Positions 29,375 to 37,792 of a stretch of DNA of 64,000 nt are shown piece after piece (the stretch's first letter is position 1; the number at the start of each line of letters is the position of its first letter). This DNA comes from Rathayibacter sp. SD072 (lineage in GTDB: Bacteria > Actinomycetota > Actinomycetes > Actinomycetales > Microbacteriaceae). The notes below the pieces were generated by a model. That model saw only the letters and a list, made by a program, of their open reading frames with translations, had not been told where the DNA came from and did no database searches. Both the position numbers and the translations under genes were made by a program. Location: NCBI RefSeq assembly GCF_017355185.1, contig NZ_JADILJ010000022.1:1-64000 (forward strand), read 5' to 3'.

Positions 29375-30277
29375 TCAGGCGGTCGCGATGCCGCCGAACT
29401 CCTCCATCCGAGCGGTGAACTCGGCGCGGTCGCCCGACTCGAGCACTCCGCTCGCGTAGCCGGCCAGGAACGCACCGCTCGGCGCCGGGCTCAGGCCGAC
29501 GTCGTTCAGCATGGCCTCGACCTCGCCGCTCGCATCGGAGTCGAAGTCGACGAGTCCCAGCTCGACCGCCGGCACGACCCGGTCGGTGGAGGAGGCGGTG
29601 ACGACCCAGAGTGCCGCCCGCGCCTCCTCGTCGCTCAGCCCGCCGGAAAAGGTGTAGCCGACCTCCGACCACTCGGACGGCGCGTCCGCGATGTCGATCG
29701 AGTCGAAGCCGAGGGGGGCGAGCGCGGCGGTGAAGCGGTCGACCACGGCCTGCTTGTCGGCGTCGGTCGACAGGTCGGCCTCGGCGTAGCCGGTCGCCGA
29801 GAGGTAGTCGACGAGCAGGGACGGACCGCCGTAGGCGTTCTCGGAGCGCTCGTAGTACTCGTCGTCGGCCGAGTCCCACTCTCCGAGGACGGCCGCCTCC
29901 ACCGCGGCGACGGCCTGCTCCGAGAGCGCGATCGCCTCCTCGGCGGAGGGCTGGTCCAGCACGGAGGCGGCGTCGCCCTCCTCGTAGCCGGGGTAGCCGT
30001 AGAGCGGATCGGTCGGGTCGCCGGAGTCGTCACCGAACGGGTCGCCCTCGCCGAACGGCTCCTCGGAGCCCCCGGGCGCGGGGACGCTCGTCGCCGCCGG
30101 CTCCGCAGCGTCGACCGCCAGGCCGACGCCGACCGCCAGGAGCGTGGCGAGCACGCCGGTGTAGACGAGCCCGACGACACCGCTGATCGCGATCGCGACC
30201 CGGGCGCCCGCACCGAGCGGGGTGCGCCCCGGCCCGGGCGGAGCGACCGGCGGCGGGCTCATCGGGACCTGGCTCAT
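29375..30277 (-). CDS. Unrecognised membrane-anchored protein with acidic extracellular part
   Basis: The family of this 300-residue protein is not recognised. It has a proline-rich cytoplasmic start (PPPVAPPGPGRTP), one membrane span at about residues 27-55 (VAIAISGVVGLVYTGVLATL), an acidic glycine/proline linker (EEPFGEGDPFGDDSGDP), and a 200-residue outer domain rich in A, D, E and Y with no cysteine. A strong GGAGGAA ribosome-binding site sits before the ATG at 30277. It stands alone between the GH15 gene and the divergent menC. The composition resembles other actinobacterial surface proteins of unknown role. Confidence 0.7.
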   Translation of the reverse strand: MSQVPMSPPPVAPPGPGRTPLGAGARVAIAISGVVGLVYTGVLATLLAVGVGLAVDAAEPAATSVPAPGGSEEPFGEGDPFGDDSGDPTDPLYGYPGYEEGDAASVLDQPSAEEAIALSEQAVAAVEAAVLGEWDSADDEYYERSENAYGGPSLLVDYLSATGYAEADLSTDADKQAVVDRFTAALAPLGFDSIDIADAPSEWSEVGYTFSGGLSDEEARAALWVVTASSTDRVVPAVELGLVDFDSDASGEVEAMLNDVGLSPAPSGAFLAGYASGVLESGDRAEFTARMEEFGGIATA

Positions 30278-30388
30278 CGCGTTCCTCCGGGGGTCGAGCG
30301 GCTGCGCGCCAGTCTTGCACGCACTGCACGGAGCCCGGGAGCGGGGCGTCCGGGCGACCGCGCAGCCGGTGCGGAGGATGATGGCGGC

Positions 30389-31387
30389 ATGGACGACGTC
30401 GTGCCCACCCGTGCCCTCCCCACCCTCGACGAGGTCGACGCGGGACTCCGCGTCGTCGCTCTGCCCCTGCTGACGCGGTTCCGGGGAGTCGACCACCGCG
30501 AGATCGCGCTGGTGCGCGGACCGGAGGGGTGGACCGAGTTCTCGCCGTTCCTCGAGTACGGCGCCGAGGAGTCGGCCGCCTGGCTGCGCGCGGCCCTCGA
30601 CTACGGCTGGACCCCGCTGCCGGCGCCGCTGCGCGACCGCATCCCGGTGAACGCGACCGTGCCGGCCGTCCGCGTGGACGACGTCGCGGCGATCCTCGCG
30701 AGCTACCACGGCTGCCGCACGGCCAAGGTGAAGGTCGCCGAGCGCGGGCAGACCCTCGCCGACGACGTCGCGCGCGTCGCCGAGGTGCGCCGGGTCCTCG
30801 GCCCTGAGGGGCGCATCCGGGTCGACGCCAACGGCGGCTGGAACGTCGACGAGGCCGAGCACGCGGTGCACGCCCTCGCCGAGTACGACCTCGAGTACGT
30901 CGAGCAGCCGTGCGCGAGCGTCGACGAGCTCGCGCAGCTCCGGAAGCGCGTGAAGTACATGGGCATCCCGGTCGCCGCCGACGAGAGCGTGCGCAAGGCC
31001 GCGGATCCGCTCGCCGTCGCGCGCGCCGGAGCCGCCGACCTGCTGGTGGTGAAGGCGCAGCCGCTCGGCGGCGTGCACCGCGCCCTGGCGATCACCGCCG
31101 AGGCCGGACTGCCGGCCGTCGTCTCGAGCGCTCTCGACAGCTCGGTCGGACTCGCGATGGGCGCCGCCCTCGCCGCCGCGCTGCCCGAGCTGCCGTACGA
31201 CTGCGGACTCGGGACCGCCTCCCTCCTCGCCGCCGACGTCACCGAGCGGCCGCTGCGACCGGTCGACGGCGCGATCCCCGTCGAGCGCGTCGAGGTCTCG
31301 GAGGAGCTGCTCGTGCGGAACGCCGTCTCTCCGGACCGTCTCGCCTGGTGGCGCGACCGGCTCCGCGGGGCGTACGACCTCCTCTGA
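30389..31387 (+). CDS. menC: o-Succinylbenzoate synthase
   Basis: The 332-residue enolase-superfamily enzyme makes o-succinylbenzoate. Catalytic lysine motif AKVKVAERG, metal ligands in RVDANGGWN, YVEQPC and AADESVR, and the second lysine in LVVKAQPLGG are all visible in the order expected of actinobacterial MenC. The ATG at 30389 gives the usual short N-terminus; a much longer reading exists but is only shadow of the GH15 and lower genes. It lies about 5.5 kb from menB and is transcribed the opposite way. Confidence 0.93.
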   Translation: MDDVVPTRALPTLDEVDAGLRVVALPLLTRFRGVDHREIALVRGPEGWTEFSPFLEYGAEESAAWLRAALDYGWTPLPAPLRDRIPVNATVPAVRVDDVAAILASYHGCRTAKVKVAERGQTLADDVARVAEVRRVLGPEGRIRVDANGGWNVDEAEHAVHALAEYDLEYVEQPCASVDELAQLRKRVKYMGIPVAADESVRKAADPLAVARAGAADLLVVKAQPLGGVHRALAITAEAGLPAVVSSALDSSVGLAMGAALAAALPELPYDCGLGTASLLAADVTERPLRPVDGAIPVERVEVSEELLVRNAVSPDRLAWWRDRLRGAYDLL

Positions 31388-31422
31388 TCCCGCACGGTCC
31401 GCGCCCGGCGGCGACGCGGCGC

Positions 31423-31428
31423 TACCCT
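31423..31428 (+). promoter_or_regulatory. Leaderless -10 box of the TfoX-like gene
   Basis: TACCCT ends 6 bases before the ATG at 31435. Confidence 0.5.
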
Positions 31429-31434
31429 CGCGGC

Positions 31435-31803
31435 ATGAGCACCGGACCGGGCGGCACCGTCGCGCACCGGCGCGCCCTCCTCGAGGACCTGATCGAGGCG
31501 AGCGGGATCGACGGTGTCGACATCGCGACGATGTTCGGCGCCCCGGCGATCCGGTTCCAGGGGGTGATCGTCTGCTTCCTCGGCGGTGACGAGCACCTGG
31601 TGGTGAAGCTGACCCGGGAGGAGACGCTCGCCCTCGTCGGCGACGGCAGCGCTCTGCCGGTGGTGATGGGCCGCAGGACGCTCCGGGAGTGGGTCTCGGT
31701 ACCCCGCCTCGCCGAGGAGCGGGCGTCCCTCGCGCGGTGGTCGCCGCACGTCGTCCGGGCGCTGTCGCTCGCGCGCGAGCGCGCCGCCGACCCACGGGTG
31801 TGA
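31435..31803 (+). CDS. Small protein resembling the TfoX N-terminal domain
   Basis: The 122-residue soluble protein contains MFGAPAIRFQGVIVCFLGG followed by a LVVKLTREE strand and a VPRLAEERASLARW helix. This pattern is like TfoX_N/YjbR small domains (MFGG...G...LKV). The match is by eye and weak. It lies 47 bases after menC and 85 bases before the nucleoside hydrolase. Function unknown. Confidence 0.6.
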   Translation: MSTGPGGTVAHRRALLEDLIEASGIDGVDIATMFGAPAIRFQGVIVCFLGGDEHLVVKLTREETLALVGDGSALPVVMGRRTLREWVSVPRLAEERASLARWSPHVVRALSLARERAADPRV

Positions 31804-31888
31804 ACCGAGTGGTGCACTGCGCGAGAATGGAGCGGCCCGGTCGCCGATGCCCGGGCCGAACCCCCTCCTCCTCGAGCATCGGAGCCCC

Positions 31889-32845
31889 GTGACCGCACCC
31901 ACCGTCCCCGTCTTCCTCGACTGCGACACCGGCATCGACGACTCCCTCGCCCTCGCCTACCTGCTGCGGTCCCCTCTCGCCGACCTCGTCGGCATCAGCA
32001 CGGTCAGCGGCAACACCGATGCCCGCCGGGCGGCGGTGAACAGCCTCGGCCTGCTCGCCCTCGCCGGTCGCACCGACGTCCCCGTCGCCGTCGGCGCCCA
32101 CGACTTCCTCGAGGAGCCCTACTCCGGCGGCTCCCCGCACGTGCACGGCGAGAACGGCATCGGCGGCGTCGAGCTGCCGCGGGGTGCCGATCCGGTCGAG
32201 GAGGACCCGGCCGATCTCCTCCTCCGCCTCGCCCGCGAGCACGAGGGCGAGCTGCGGCTGATCGCGGTCGGCCCGCTGACGAACATCGCCCTCGCGCTGC
32301 GCAAGCACCCGGAGCTGCCGGGACTGCTGCACTCCGTCACCGTCATGGGCGGCGCCGCCCTGGTCCCCGGCAACGTGACCGCCGTGGCGGAGGCGAACAT
32401 CTGGCACGACCCGGCCGCGGCCGCCGAGGTCGTCGCCGCCGACTGGGACCTCACCCTCGTGCCGCTCGACGTCACCATGCGGCACCTGATGACCCAGGAG
32501 CACCGCGCGATCCTGCTCGAGTCGGGGGATCCGCTCTCGGAGGCGATCGGGCAGGCGCTCGACTACTACTTCGACTTCTACGTCGGCCACTTCGGCGAGC
32601 GCACCGCCGCGATGCACGACCCGATGGCCGCCGCGATCGCCCTCGACGCGGTCGGAGTCGCCTCGGCCCCCCGCGTCCCCGTCGAGGTCGACGCCACCCG
32701 TGGCCCCGGCCGCGGGCAGACGATCCCCGACCTCCGCGGCATCTACCGCGACGTGCACCCCGAGGGCTCGCGCACGCGCTTCGTTCTCGCCCTCGACGAG
32801 CCGTTCGCCCCGCACCTCGTCGACGTGATCGTCTCGAACGCCTGA
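31889..32845 (+). CDS. Inosine-uridine preferring nucleoside hydrolase
   Basis: The 318-residue enzyme cleaves the N-glycosidic bond of nucleosides. The calcium-binding signature FLDCDTGIDDSLAL is at residues 7-20; ISTVSGNTDARRAAVN, GPLTNIALAL, VMGGAA and MHDPMAAAIAL follow in family order. The GTG at 31889 with GGAG six bases before it fits the family N-terminus; an ATG 14 codons earlier is in frame but adds an unmatched tail. Cytoplasmic. Confidence 0.9.
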   Translation: MTAPTVPVFLDCDTGIDDSLALAYLLRSPLADLVGISTVSGNTDARRAAVNSLGLLALAGRTDVPVAVGAHDFLEEPYSGGSPHVHGENGIGGVELPRGADPVEEDPADLLLRLAREHEGELRLIAVGPLTNIALALRKHPELPGLLHSVTVMGGAALVPGNVTAVAEANIWHDPAAAAEVVAADWDLTLVPLDVTMRHLMTQEHRAILLESGDPLSEAIGQALDYYFDFYVGHFGERTAAMHDPMAAAIALDAVGVASAPRVPVEVDATRGPGRGQTIPDLRGIYRDVHPEGSRTRFVLALDEPFAPHLVDVIVSNA

Positions 32846-32860
32846 CGCCGGCACGACGGA

Positions 32861-32910
32861 GGCCGAGAGCCCCGGACCCGCAGACGTGCGGCGGTCCGGG
32901 GCTCTCGGCC
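32861..32910. terminator. Bidirectional terminator between nucleoside hydrolase and ccsB
   Basis: Perfect 18-bp arms (32861-32878 and 32893-32910, GGCCGAGAGCCCCGGACC and its complement) enclose a 14-base loop, in the 84-base gap between two convergent genes. Confidence 0.85.
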
Positions 32911-32929
32911 TTCCGAGTGCGGCTCGGAG

Positions 32930-33985
32930 CTACATACCCGTGTCCAGGCCCGAGTACGCGTGGAGCCCCTTGAAGAACACGTTCACCACGCCGAAGTTGA
33001 ACATCACGGCCGCGAAGCCGATGATCGCGAGCCAGGCCGAGGGGGTGCCGCGCCAGCCGCGGGTCGCCCGGGCGTGGATGTAGCCGGCGTAGATGGTCCA
33101 GATGATGAAGGTCCAGACCTCCTTGGTGTCCCAGCCCCAGTAGCGGCCCCACGCCTTCTCGGCCCAGACGGCGCCGGCGATCAGCGTGAAGGTCCAGAGG
33201 ATGAAGCCGATGATCGTGACGCGGTACGCGAGGTTCTCGAGCGTGAGCGCGCTGGGCAGGGTCTTCAGGAACCGCAGGACGGAGCGCGGGTTCTCCTCCG
33301 CCCCCTCGCGACGGGCCTGCAGCAGCTGCGTGACCGACAGCGCGAAGCCCAGGGCGAAGAACGCGGTGCCGAGGATCGCGACGAGCACGTGGATCACGAG
33401 CCAGTACGACTGCAGTGCCGGCGGGAGCGGCACGACGGCCACGTAGTAGTTGACCGTCGCGATGCCCAGCAGCACCAGCACGAGACCGGTGATGAAGGCC
33501 CCGAGGAAGCGGAGGTCCCAGCGCAGCTGGACGACGAGGAACACGCCGATGATGATGAGCGTGCCCGTGAGCGAGAACTCGTACATGTTGGCCCACGGCA
33601 CGCGGCCCGCCGCCATTCCGCGCAGCACCGCGGCGGCGGCGTGCAGCACGAAGGCCAGCAGTGTCAGCGAGAAGCCGATGCGCATGGTCTTGGAACGCGC
33701 GGGGGCGTTGTAGACCTCGTCCTCGACACGGCTGCCCAGGCGCGAGAGCGTCGCGGTGGGACGGCCCGTCCCTCCGGACGCCACGGTGGCCCTGCCGCTC
33801 GCGGCCCTGTCGGCGGCGGCGACGGAGGCGACCCGCTCGGCCTCCTGGACGACCCCGAGCGACTCCCCGTCCGCGAGCGAGGACCGGCGGGCCAGGTCGA
33901 TCGCGAAGAAGATGAAGGCGAGGGCGTAGACGCCCATCGCCGAGGACAGGGTCAGCACCGAGTACTGGGAGAGGGTCTCGATCAC
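32930..33985 (-). CDS. ccsB: Cytochrome c biogenesis protein CcsB
   Basis: The 351-residue membrane protein is half of the System II haem delivery and attachment machine. It has about eight spans and the tryptophan-rich haem motif WGRYWGWDTKEVW near residue 270. The loop after the first span (about residues 35-85) is long and variable. The GTG at 33985 lies 6 bases after TATCCT, so the gene has its own leaderless promoter although resB is upstream on the same strand. Confidence 0.93.
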   Translation of the reverse strand: MIETLSQYSVLTLSSAMGVYALAFIFFAIDLARRSSLADGESLGVVQEAERVASVAAADRAASGRATVASGGTGRPTATLSRLGSRVEDEVYNAPARSKTMRIGFSLTLLAFVLHAAAAVLRGMAAGRVPWANMYEFSLTGTLIIIGVFLVVQLRWDLRFLGAFITGLVLVLLGIATVNYYVAVVPLPPALQSYWLVIHVLVAILGTAFFALGFALSVTQLLQARREGAEENPRSVLRFLKTLPSALTLENLAYRVTIIGFILWTFTLIAGAVWAEKAWGRYWGWDTKEVWTFIIWTIYAGYIHARATRGWRGTPSAWLAIIGFAAVMFNFGVVNVFFKGLHAYSGLDTGM

Positions 33986-33991
33986 CGGTCA

Positions 33992-33997
33992 AGGATA
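33992..33997 (-). promoter_or_regulatory. Leaderless -10 box of ccsB
   Basis: TATCCT on the minus strand ends 6 bases before the GTG at 33985. Confidence 0.55.
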
Positions 33998-34058
33998 GGC
34001 GACGCTCCTTCTAACCGCCCTGCACGGATGCACAGGTTCTGCCGCCCCCGGCAGGCTC

Positions 34059-35744
34059 TCAGTCGAGCGGTGCGTGCCGATCGGCGATCGTGCGCACCGC
34101 GCGCACCAGCTGCGGATCCTCGCCGCGGGCGAGCCCCGCGTACTCGAGCCGCAGCCCGCCGTCCTCGGCGGGCGTCGCCTTCATCCAGACCCGCCGGCGC
34201 GGCACGAACAGCGACGTGAGCAGGCCCGCGAGCACAAGGATCGCGAAGACCAGCACCCAGCCCTGGGTGGCGTCGTGGTGGATGTCGAACGACGCGAACC
34301 GGCGCACGCTGTCGGTCCCGACGACGTCCGGATCGGCTCCCACGTTCTCGAAGGTCACGGTGCCCAGGCCGTCCGGCAGGTCGACCGTCTCCCCCGGCTT
34401 GAGCGTCAGCGACGCCACCCCGGTGTCGCCGCCGGTGAGGCGGGTGAGGGTGTCGGTGTTGAGCACGTAGACCGACGTGGGCACGCCCTCGTCCAGGCCC
34501 AGGTTCCCGGCGAACACGTTGAGCGAGAGCACGGGGTACTGCAGGTCCGGGAAGATCGACGACGACGCGCCGGTCGCGCCCTCCTGCTGCGTGGGGTAGA
34601 AGAAGCCGGTCATGCCGATCTGCTCGGCGAGTCCGTCCGTCACCTTCACCACTCCGACGGAGGTCAGGTTCGCATCGGTCGGGAGGAACGGCACCGAGTC
34701 GGTGAAGATCGCCGTGCCGGACGGGTCGCGCACCGTGATCGTCGGCGCGTAGCCGTTGCCGAGCAGGTAGACGTTGGTGCCGCCGATCGCCAGCGGCTCG
34801 TTGACCTTGACGGTCCGCTCCTCGCTGCCGCCGCCGCGCTCGGTGGTCGTGACGTTCGCGGTGAAGTCGATCGGCTGCCCGAACGCGTCGCCCGGCTCCG
34901 TGACGTACTCCACGTCGAGCCCGTCGAGGGTCAGCTGGTACGGGTCCAGCGAGCCGCTGTCGAAGAAGCGCCCCGGGTTGAACGAGTCGTAGGCCGCGAG
35001 GTTGTTCGCGAAGCCCTGGCCGCCCTCGACGAGCACGCGCTGCCCGCTGTAGCCGAAGCCGCCACCGATGCCCACGGCCAGCAGGATCCCGACGAGAGCG
35101 GAGTGGAACACGAGGTTCCCGGTCTCGCGGAGGTAGCCGCGCTCTGCCGACACGCTGCTCCAGCGCCCGCGGGGGTCGTCGTAGTGCTCGACGCGGTACC
35201 CGGCGCGGCGCAGCACGGCGTCGGCGGAGGCGACCGCCTCCTCGGCCGTCGCGCCCTCGACCTCGCGGACCGTGTAGCCCGCGAGCCGCTGCAGGCGCAC
35301 CGGCGTCTTCGGCGGGCGCGAGCGCATCGCCTCGAAGTGGTGCTTGGTGCGCGGGATGATGCAGCCGATGAGCGAGACGAACAGCAGCAGGTAGATGCTC
35401 GAGAACCAGGCCGACGTGTAGGTGTCGAAGGCCTGCACCCGGTCGAGCAGGGGCGCCAGATCGGGGTTGTCGACGAAGTACTGGGTGACGCCGTTGGGGT
35501 CGGAGGAGCGCTGCGGCACGAGCGAGCCCGGCACGGCCGCGATCGCCAGCAGCAGCAGGAGGAACAGCGCCGTGCGCATGCTCGTGAGCTGGCGCCACAT
35601 CCAGCGCAGCCAGCCGACGAGGCCGAGCGTGGGCTGCGTGATGGTGTCGGCAGCGGAGTCGTAGTGGTCGGACGGGCGGAAGTTCGCGTCGGCGCGCTTC
35701 TGCTCGTCGACGTCACCGCGCTCAGATCGCGGGTTGGAAGCCAT
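34059..35744 (-). CDS. resB: Cytochrome c biogenesis protein ResB
   Basis: The 561-residue membrane protein is the partner of CcsB. A cytoplasmic start of about 45 residues is followed by spans at about 50-70 and 105-125 (AWFSSIYLLLFVSLIGCIIP), one near 200 and a last one near 510, enclosing a large extracytoplasmic domain, as in the family. The ATG lies inside the end of ccdA (23-base overlap), so translation is coupled. Confidence 0.93.
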   Translation of the reverse strand: MASNPRSERGDVDEQKRADANFRPSDHYDSAADTITQPTLGLVGWLRWMWRQLTSMRTALFLLLLLAIAAVPGSLVPQRSSDPNGVTQYFVDNPDLAPLLDRVQAFDTYTSAWFSSIYLLLFVSLIGCIIPRTKHHFEAMRSRPPKTPVRLQRLAGYTVREVEGATAEEAVASADAVLRRAGYRVEHYDDPRGRWSSVSAERGYLRETGNLVFHSALVGILLAVGIGGGFGYSGQRVLVEGGQGFANNLAAYDSFNPGRFFDSGSLDPYQLTLDGLDVEYVTEPGDAFGQPIDFTANVTTTERGGGSEERTVKVNEPLAIGGTNVYLLGNGYAPTITVRDPSGTAIFTDSVPFLPTDANLTSVGVVKVTDGLAEQIGMTGFFYPTQQEGATGASSSIFPDLQYPVLSLNVFAGNLGLDEGVPTSVYVLNTDTLTRLTGGDTGVASLTLKPGETVDLPDGLGTVTFENVGADPDVVGTDSVRRFASFDIHHDATQGWVLVFAILVLAGLLTSLFVPRRRVWMKATPAEDGGLRLEYAGLARGEDPQLVRAVRTIADRHAPLD

Positions 35745-36462
35745 AGATCACCTCGCCGAGGGCTCCGTAGACGAGGGCGTTCCAGACGCCGGTGACCATC
35801 AGGAGTCCGATGACCACGAGCGCGACGCCGCCGATGATGTTGACCGCGCGGATGTGGCGCTTCACGAACGCGAGCGTCGAGGTGACCCAGCTGAAGCCGA
35901 AGGCGACCAGGAGGAAGGGGAGGCCGAGGCCCAGGCAGTACATCAGCGCGAGCAGCGCCCCCCGCCAGGGCGAGCCGGCGCCGAGGCCGAGCGCCAGGAT
36001 CGAGCTCAGCGTGGGGCCCAGGCACGGCGTCCAGCCGATGCCGAACACGATGCCCAGCAGCGGTGCCCCGATCAGGCCGGTCGCGGGGCGGATGCTCGGG
36101 CGGAGCGTGCGCTGGAGGAACGAGAACTGACCGACGAACACGAGGCCCATCGCGATGACGACGACGCCGAGGACGCGCGTGATGACGTCGCTGTAGCGGC
36201 TCATCCAGAACCCGATCGACCCGGCGGCCGCTCCGTAGAGCACGAACACGAGGGAGAAGCCCAGCACGAAGAGCAGCACGCCCAGCAGCACCCGGCTGCG
36301 GCCGCGGGCGCGGCGCTCGTCGGCGTCGGTGAAGCCGCCGACGTAGGCGAGGTAGCCGGGCACGAGCGGCAGCACGCAGGGCGAGGCGAACGACACGAGC
36401 CCCGCGAGGAGCGCGATCGGCACCGCGAGCAGCAGCTGACCGCTGATGACGATCTCGCCCAC
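35722..36462 (-). CDS. ccdA: Cytochrome c biogenesis protein CcdA
   Basis: The 246-residue membrane protein carries reducing power across the membrane to keep apocytochrome cysteines reduced. Six spans are visible, with the two redox cysteines in SFASPCVLPLVPGYL and GWTPCLGPTLSSIL. It starts 4 bases after the TlpA gene and overlaps resB, making a tight tlpA-ccdA-resB unit. Confidence 0.94.
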   Translation of the reverse strand: MGEIVISGQLLLAVPIALLAGLVSFASPCVLPLVPGYLAYVGGFTDADERRARGRSRVLLGVLLFVLGFSLVFVLYGAAAGSIGFWMSRYSDVITRVLGVVVIAMGLVFVGQFSFLQRTLRPSIRPATGLIGAPLLGIVFGIGWTPCLGPTLSSILALGLGAGSPWRGALLALMYCLGLGLPFLLVAFGFSWVTSTLAFVKRHIRAVNIIGGVALVVIGLLMVTGVWNALVYGALGEVIYGFQPAI

Positions 36463-36466
36463 GGCG

Positions 36467-37060
36467 CTACCCCGCGTCCGCGAGCGTGTCGCCGACGAGG
36501 GTCGACAGGATCGACGCCTCCTGGAGCTGGCCGAGGATCCGCGAGGCGACGCGGTGCTCGCGGTCGAGCACGAGCGTGGTGGGGACCGCGTTCGGCGGCA
36601 CGGTGCCGCTGAAGGCGAGCTGCGCGGATCCGTCGACGTCGACGATCGAGGGGTAGGTGATGCCGTAGGTCTTCGCGAAGGCGGCCGCCTGGGGAGCCTG
36701 GTCGCGCACGTTGACGCCGACGAACGAGACGTCCTGGCCCGCGTATTCGGCGCTCACCGACTCGAGGTCGGCCGCCTCCGCCCGGCAGGGGGCGCAGCTG
36801 GCGTACCAGAAGTTGACGACGACGACCCGGCCGGCGAGGTCCGCCGAATCGACCGCCTCCCCGTTCTCGTCGGTGCCCGCGAACACGATCGGATCGGAGC
36901 GGTCGGCCTCGTCGATCTCGGTGATCGTGCCGTCGCCCGAGATGTAGCCCTTGTTGTCGCCCTTGCGGTAGTCCTCCGCGAGCTGGTCGCGGGTGCAGCC
37001 GGTCAGCACGACGGCCGCGACGAGGGCGAGAGCGGTGGTCGTCAGGAGGCGCCTGCGCAT
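36467..37060 (-). CDS. TlpA/ResA-like thiol-disulfide lipoprotein
   Basis: The 197-residue thioredoxin-fold protein is exported and lipid-anchored (lipobox VLTGC, cysteine near residue 22). The redox site NFWYASCAPCRAEA is near residue 85. It would take electrons from CcdA and reduce cytochrome c haem-binding cysteines. The ATG at 37060 shares a base with the stop of the phosphatase gene upstream (TGATG). A longer upstream reading is only shadow of that gene. Confidence 0.92.
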   Translation of the reverse strand: MRRRLLTTTALALVAAVVLTGCTRDQLAEDYRKGDNKGYISGDGTITEIDEADRSDPIVFAGTDENGEAVDSADLAGRVVVVNFWYASCAPCRAEAADLESVSAEYAGQDVSFVGVNVRDQAPQAAAFAKTYGITYPSIVDVDGSAQLAFSGTVPPNAVPTTLVLDREHRVASRILGQLQEASILSTLVGDTLADAG

Positions 37061-37704
37061 CAGACGGCGCCCACATCGGTCGCGAGACCCTGGAGCCCGG
37101 CGGCGGGATCGGTGTAGCCGACCTCGACGAAGCCGTCGCCGCGGCGCTCGATCGTGGTGATGCTCGAGAGCGCGCAGCGGCGCTTGCGCGGATCGTGGAA
37201 CAACCGCTCCCCCGCGAGGGCTCGGTGCACCGTCCAGATCGGGAGCTGGTGGCTGACGATCACGGCGTCGCCCTCGGCGGTGCCGTGCCAGGCCGCCTCG
37301 ATCGCCGCGTACATCCGCGCCGAGATCGAGAGGTAGGGCTCGCCCCAGCTGGGCTCGAACGGGTTGCGGAGCCACGGCCAGTGCTTGGGGTTGCGCAGCG
37401 CCGAGCTGCGCGCCGCGAGCGACTTGCCCTCGAAGCGGTTGCTCGGCTCGATCACCCGCGGGTCGCTGGTGATCTCGAGCTCGAACGCCTGTGAGATCGG
37501 CTGCGCCGACTCCTGCGTGCGCTGGAGCGGGGAGGCGACGAGAGTCGTCACATGGCGGCGCCGCTCGAGAAGGTCGTCGGCCGCCGCGCGGGCCATCCGG
37601 TGACCGAGGTCCGAGAGCCGGAAGTTCGGGAGTCGCCCGTAGAGGACCCGGTCGGGGTTGAACACCTCGCCGTGCCGCACGAGATGGATCTGATCGGCAA
37701 CCAC
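37060..37704 (-). CDS. Histidine phosphatase family protein
   Basis: The 214-residue protein of the phosphoglycerate-mutase-like superfamily has the RHG motif HLVRHGEV at the start, SPLQRTQESA for the second arginine, and VIVSHQLPIW for the second histidine. The substrate is unknown. The open frame begins with a TTG at 37713, but that TTG overlaps the last base of a TACACT box. The GTG at 37704, 8 bases after the box, fits the leaderless pattern seen elsewhere. First gene of the unit leading to tlpA, ccdA and resB. Confidence 0.85.
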   Translation of the reverse strand: MVADQIHLVRHGEVFNPDRVLYGRLPNFRLSDLGHRMARAAADDLLERRRHVTTLVASPLQRTQESAQPISQAFELEITSDPRVIEPSNRFEGKSLAARSSALRNPKHWPWLRNPFEPSWGEPYLSISARMYAAIEAAWHGTAEGDAVIVSHQLPIWTVHRALAGERLFHDPRKRRCALSSITTIERRGDGFVEVGYTDPAAGLQGLATDVGAV

Positions 37705-37712
37705 GAGCGTCA

Positions 37713-37718
37713 AGTGTA
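37713..37718 (-). promoter_or_regulatory. Leaderless -10 box upstream of the cytochrome c unit
   Basis: TACACT on the minus strand ends 8 bases before the GTG at 37704. It probably drives the phosphatase, tlpA, ccdA and resB. Confidence 0.5.
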
Positions 37719-37792
37719 CGGAACGCCGCGTGAGGGAACGCCGGGAACGGCAGGTCTGGGCGGACGCTGAACGGGTGCTCAGCGCGGCGCGC

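Noticed and set aside
37705-37713. TTG start of the histidine phosphatase
   Set aside because: The codon overlaps the TACACT promoter box; the GTG three codons later fits both the promoter spacing and the protein family.
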